Source of the DNA: Ottowia thiooxydans DSM 14619
GTDB lineage: Bacteria > Pseudomonadota > Gammaproteobacteria > Burkholderiales > Burkholderiaceae_C
Assembly (NCBI RefSeq): GCF_000422885.1
Contig: NZ_AUGX01000011.1
Span: 186,001 to 250,000, forward strand
Length of the DNA: 64,000 bases
Direction: 5' to 3'
The notes below the pieces were generated by a model. The model did not search any database, had not been told where the DNA came from, and worked only from the letters and a program-made list of their open reading frames with translations. The translations under genes were made by a program, and so were the position numbers. This document shows positions 62,060 through 64,000 of this stretch, piece by piece. Each line of letters opens with the position of its first letter. The stretch's first letter is position 1.

Positions 62060-62833
62060 ATGCTGTTTCTACTGTCCCCCGCGAAAGCGCTCGATTACGA
62101 TACCCCCGTGCCGGCTGATGTACCTCATACACAGCCGCTGTTTGCCCGTCAATCCGCTGAGTTGATCAAAGTGCTGCGCGAGAAAACGCCAGCTCAGATT
62201 GCTCAGTTGATGCATCTCAGCGACGCGCTGTCAACGCTGAACGTGGCCCGTTACGAGGCTTGGTCGCCCCGTTTCACGGCCCGAAACTCCAAACAAGCCG
62301 CATTGGCCTTCAATGGCGATGTATACGGCGGCCTTCAGGCAGCAAGCCTTACTACGGTTGAACTGGGCTGGGCGCAGGAGCACATTCGCATCCTGAGTGG
62401 TCTCTATGGGGTTCTACGCCCACTGGATCGCATGCAGCCCTATCGGCTGGAGATGGGCACGCGACTACTGACAGAAAAGGGTAGCAACCTGTATCAGTTC
62501 TGGGGAAGCGCAATCGCCGAGTACCTGAACGAGCAGCAAGCAGGTGAGAAATCGCCCGTCGTGGTCAATCTGGCTTCTCAAGAGTATTTCAAATCGGTCG
62601 ACCGAAAAGTTCTCAAGGCGCGTGTGATTGAGTGCGTATTTGAAGACTACAAATCCGGCCAGTACAAGATCATCAGCTTTCTGGCCAAGCGGGCACGCGG
62701 CTTGATGGCGCGTTACGCTGTGCAGCGGCGGGTGACCACCCCAAAGAAGCTGGAAGGATTCGATCTTGAAGGTTATGCTTTCGATGCATCCGTTTCCGAA
62801 CCCGATCGCCTTGTGTTTCGCCGGAAGCTCTAA
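62060..62833 (+). CDS. yaaA: Peroxide stress protein YaaA
   Basis: 257 residues, the YaaA/DUF328 family, starting MLFLLSPAKALDYDTP, with the conserved NGDVYGGL and RLEMGTRL segments and the usual length. In E. coli YaaA lowers free iron and protects DNA under hydrogen peroxide; the molecular activity is not fully known. Cytoplasmic. It lies 28 bp before the 2OG-Fe(II) dioxygenase gene, another iron-linked protein. Confidence 0.94.
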   Translation: MLFLLSPAKALDYDTPVPADVPHTQPLFARQSAELIKVLREKTPAQIAQLMHLSDALSTLNVARYEAWSPRFTARNSKQAALAFNGDVYGGLQAASLTTVELGWAQEHIRILSGLYGVLRPLDRMQPYRLEMGTRLLTEKGSNLYQFWGSAIAEYLNEQQAGEKSPVVVNLASQEYFKSVDRKVLKARVIECVFEDYKSGQYKIISFLAKRARGLMARYAVQRRVTTPKKLEGFDLEGYAFDASVSEPDRLVFRRKL

Positions 62834-62861
62834 GGTCTCCTCCTCATTTGACTGATATGCC

Positions 62862-63710
62862 ATGACTCAGCACATCACTCCCGAACTTCGACAATGGATT
62901 GTTTCCCAGGCCCAGGCAGGCCATAGCCTTGAATCGGTCCTGGAGTCAATGAAGGCTTCCGGCTGGGATGAGGACGTAGCGACTGACGCCATGGAGTCCA
63001 CGCTGCGCGATCATCTGGAGACCGAAGCCGTTGCCAAGGGGCTGCCTCCTTCTGTGCCGGTGCCCGAGCCGGCCCTGGATGATTCACCACTGTATCTCGA
63101 CGGGGGCGATCGCCGTGTGGCGGTGCTCGGTTCCATGGCACTTCCGCGCCTGGTGGTATTGGGGGGCTTGCTCTCAGACGAAGAATGCGATGAGCTGATC
63201 GCGTTAGCAACGCCGCGTTTGAGCCGTTCGCTGACGGTGGCAACCCAAACCGGTGGCGAGGAGGTGCATGCCGACCGCACCAGTCAGGGCATGTTCTTCC
63301 AGCGTGGTGAAAACGGACTCGTATCGAAGATCGAAGCCCGGCTGGCAAAGCTGCTGAACTGGCCGGTCGAGAATGGCGAGGGGCTCCAGGTGCTTCAGTA
63401 TGTGCCTGGCACCGAATACAGACCGCATTACGACTACTTCGATCCCAGCGAGCCTGGCACGCCCACCATTTTGAAGCGCGGTGGCCAGCGCGTTGGCACG
63501 GTGGTGATGTATCTCAATGAGCCCGAGAAGGGCGGCGGTACAACCTTCCCGGGGGTGCATTTCGAGGTCGCGCCAAAGCGAGGGAATGCCGTGTTTTTCA
63601 GCTATGAGCGCCCGCACCCTTCCACAGGAACGCTGCATGGCGGAGCGCCCGTGATTGAGGGGGAGAAGTGGATTGCTACGAAATGGTTGCGCGAAGGCGA
63701 GTTTCTTTGA
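62862..63710 (+). CDS. 2-oxoglutarate/Fe(II) dioxygenase, prolyl 4-hydroxylase-like
   Basis: 282 residues. After a helical N-terminal part of about 90 residues comes the double-stranded beta-helix core: iron ligands HxD in YRPHYDYFDP (about 190), the distal His in TLHGGAPVIEGEKWIATKW (about 260) and the 2-oxoglutarate-binding Lys in the same segment. This is the P4H alpha-subunit-like group; targets in bacteria are mostly unknown, though one acts on elongation factor Tu in Pseudomonas. The gene follows yaaA closely. The substrate cannot be inferred. Confidence 0.9.
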   Translation: MTQHITPELRQWIVSQAQAGHSLESVLESMKASGWDEDVATDAMESTLRDHLETEAVAKGLPPSVPVPEPALDDSPLYLDGGDRRVAVLGSMALPRLVVLGGLLSDEECDELIALATPRLSRSLTVATQTGGEEVHADRTSQGMFFQRGENGLVSKIEARLAKLLNWPVENGEGLQVLQYVPGTEYRPHYDYFDPSEPGTPTILKRGGQRVGTVVMYLNEPEKGGGTTFPGVHFEVAPKRGNAVFFSYERPHPSTGTLHGGAPVIEGEKWIATKWLREGEFL

Positions 63711-64000
63711 AGGTGCTCGGCAGCAAGCAGCACAGACTTCCGACTTCATCTTTCCCCGGAAGGGGAAAGACGAGTACCCCGAAGGCCGAGCGAAGCGATG
63801 GCCCGAGTGAGGCTCCCCACCCCTCTGGCTGTGCCGAGGAGCGCAGGGCAAAGGGCGGGCAAGAGCACTGCAAGATGCTCTTGCTTCGTGAACTAGCTTG
63901 CGGCAGCTGTTTGAACGTAGAGAGCGAAGCGAACAAAGTGAGTTCTGCCGCACCGCCCTTTGACCGAGCACCGCAGGTTGCCCGGAGCGCAGCGCAGGGA
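63711..64000. repeat. Intergenic stretch with hairpins at the right edge
   Basis: No gene is convincing in these 290 bases. CTTTCCCC-GGAA-GGGGAAAG (63750-63769) and GCAAGAGCA-N8-TGCTCTTGC (63859-63884) are perfect hairpins. GAGCGAAGCGA-like short words recur, as in other repeat-rich intergenic DNA. Neither hairpin has a clear T-tract, so termination after the dioxygenase gene is possible but unproven. Confidence 0.4.

Noticed and set aside
1-64000. tRNA, rRNA, CRISPR array, transposase or integrase genes
   Set aside because: None was recognised on either strand; inverted repeats found are not flanked by recombinase genes.

Overview
The window looks like chromosomal DNA of a Burkholderiales betaproteobacterium, most likely Comamonadaceae or a close relative. 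This is inferred from moderately high GC, six Bug-type (tripartite tricarboxylate transporter) solute receptors without their membrane partners, many IclR/LysR/GntR regulators beside CoA-dependent catabolic genes, and intergenic inverted repeats of a kind I associate with that family. No rRNA, tRNA, CRISPR array, integrase or transposase was recognised. 56 protein genes are supported, one of them cut by the left edge.

Layout. 1-3.5 kb: KatE-type catalase (partial), a ferritin-like protein and a small unknown gene. 3.8-8.0 kb: two adjacent Rieske oxygenases, a Liv-type binding protein and an IclR regulator, probably aromatic catabolism. 8.1-9.5 kb: a DHA2-type efflux pump, divergent from a FAN1-like nuclease / DinG-like helicase-nuclease operon (9.7-13.7 kb) with a near-consensus LexA box at its start. 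13.8-16.8 kb: a thiolase-fold/DUF35 pair and a DMT exporter. 16.9-28.1 kb: a complete assimilatory nitrate module: nirB-nirD-nasA-cobA on the minus strand, nasR and nrtABD on the plus strand. 28.2-33.0 kb: an operon with a PRISE-type enone reductase, a Bug receptor, an SMP-30-type lactonase and a split AtuA, divergent from a LysR regulator. 34.0-39.4 kb: IclR, family III CoA-transferase, Bug receptor, enoyl-CoA hydratase and a type II NADH dehydrogenase. 39.4-45.2 kb: a SoeABC-like sulfite dehydrogenase with a divergent LysR regulator. 45.3-58.4 kb: a large CoA-linked catabolic island with an enoyl-CoA hydratase, CoA-transferase, three tandem paralogous Bug receptors, a second thiolase-fold/DUF35 pair, acyl-CoA ligase, hot-dog hydratase, FAH-family hydrolase, a further Bug receptor and a GntR regulator. 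58.5-63.7 kb: AhpD- and CMD-family proteins, succinyl-CoA:3-oxoacid CoA-transferase, 3-hydroxybutyrate dehydrogenase, YaaA and a 2OG-Fe(II) dioxygenase.

The strongest regulatory result is in the nitrate region. Both the nirB and nrtA transcription units show the same series of signals: an NtrC-like site, a sigma-54 promoter (GG-N10-GC with TGGCACG), a hairpin with an A..G.. hexaloop starting a few bases after the predicted start, and a strong intrinsic terminator just before the ribosome binding site. The gene between them encodes NasR (nitrate-sensing NIT domain plus ANTAR RNA-binding domain). The reading is double control: nitrogen limitation through NtrC and sigma-54, and nitrate or nitrite through NasR antitermination, acting separately on transport and reduction.

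The most interesting enzymology is in the two thiolase-fold/DUF35 pairs. Both thiolase-fold proteins lack the nucleophilic cysteine and carry YDSF where SCP-x thiolases have HDCF. They look more like Ltp2-type retro-aldolases than thiolases, so two pathways here may cleave carbon-carbon bonds by a retro-aldol route on CoA esters.
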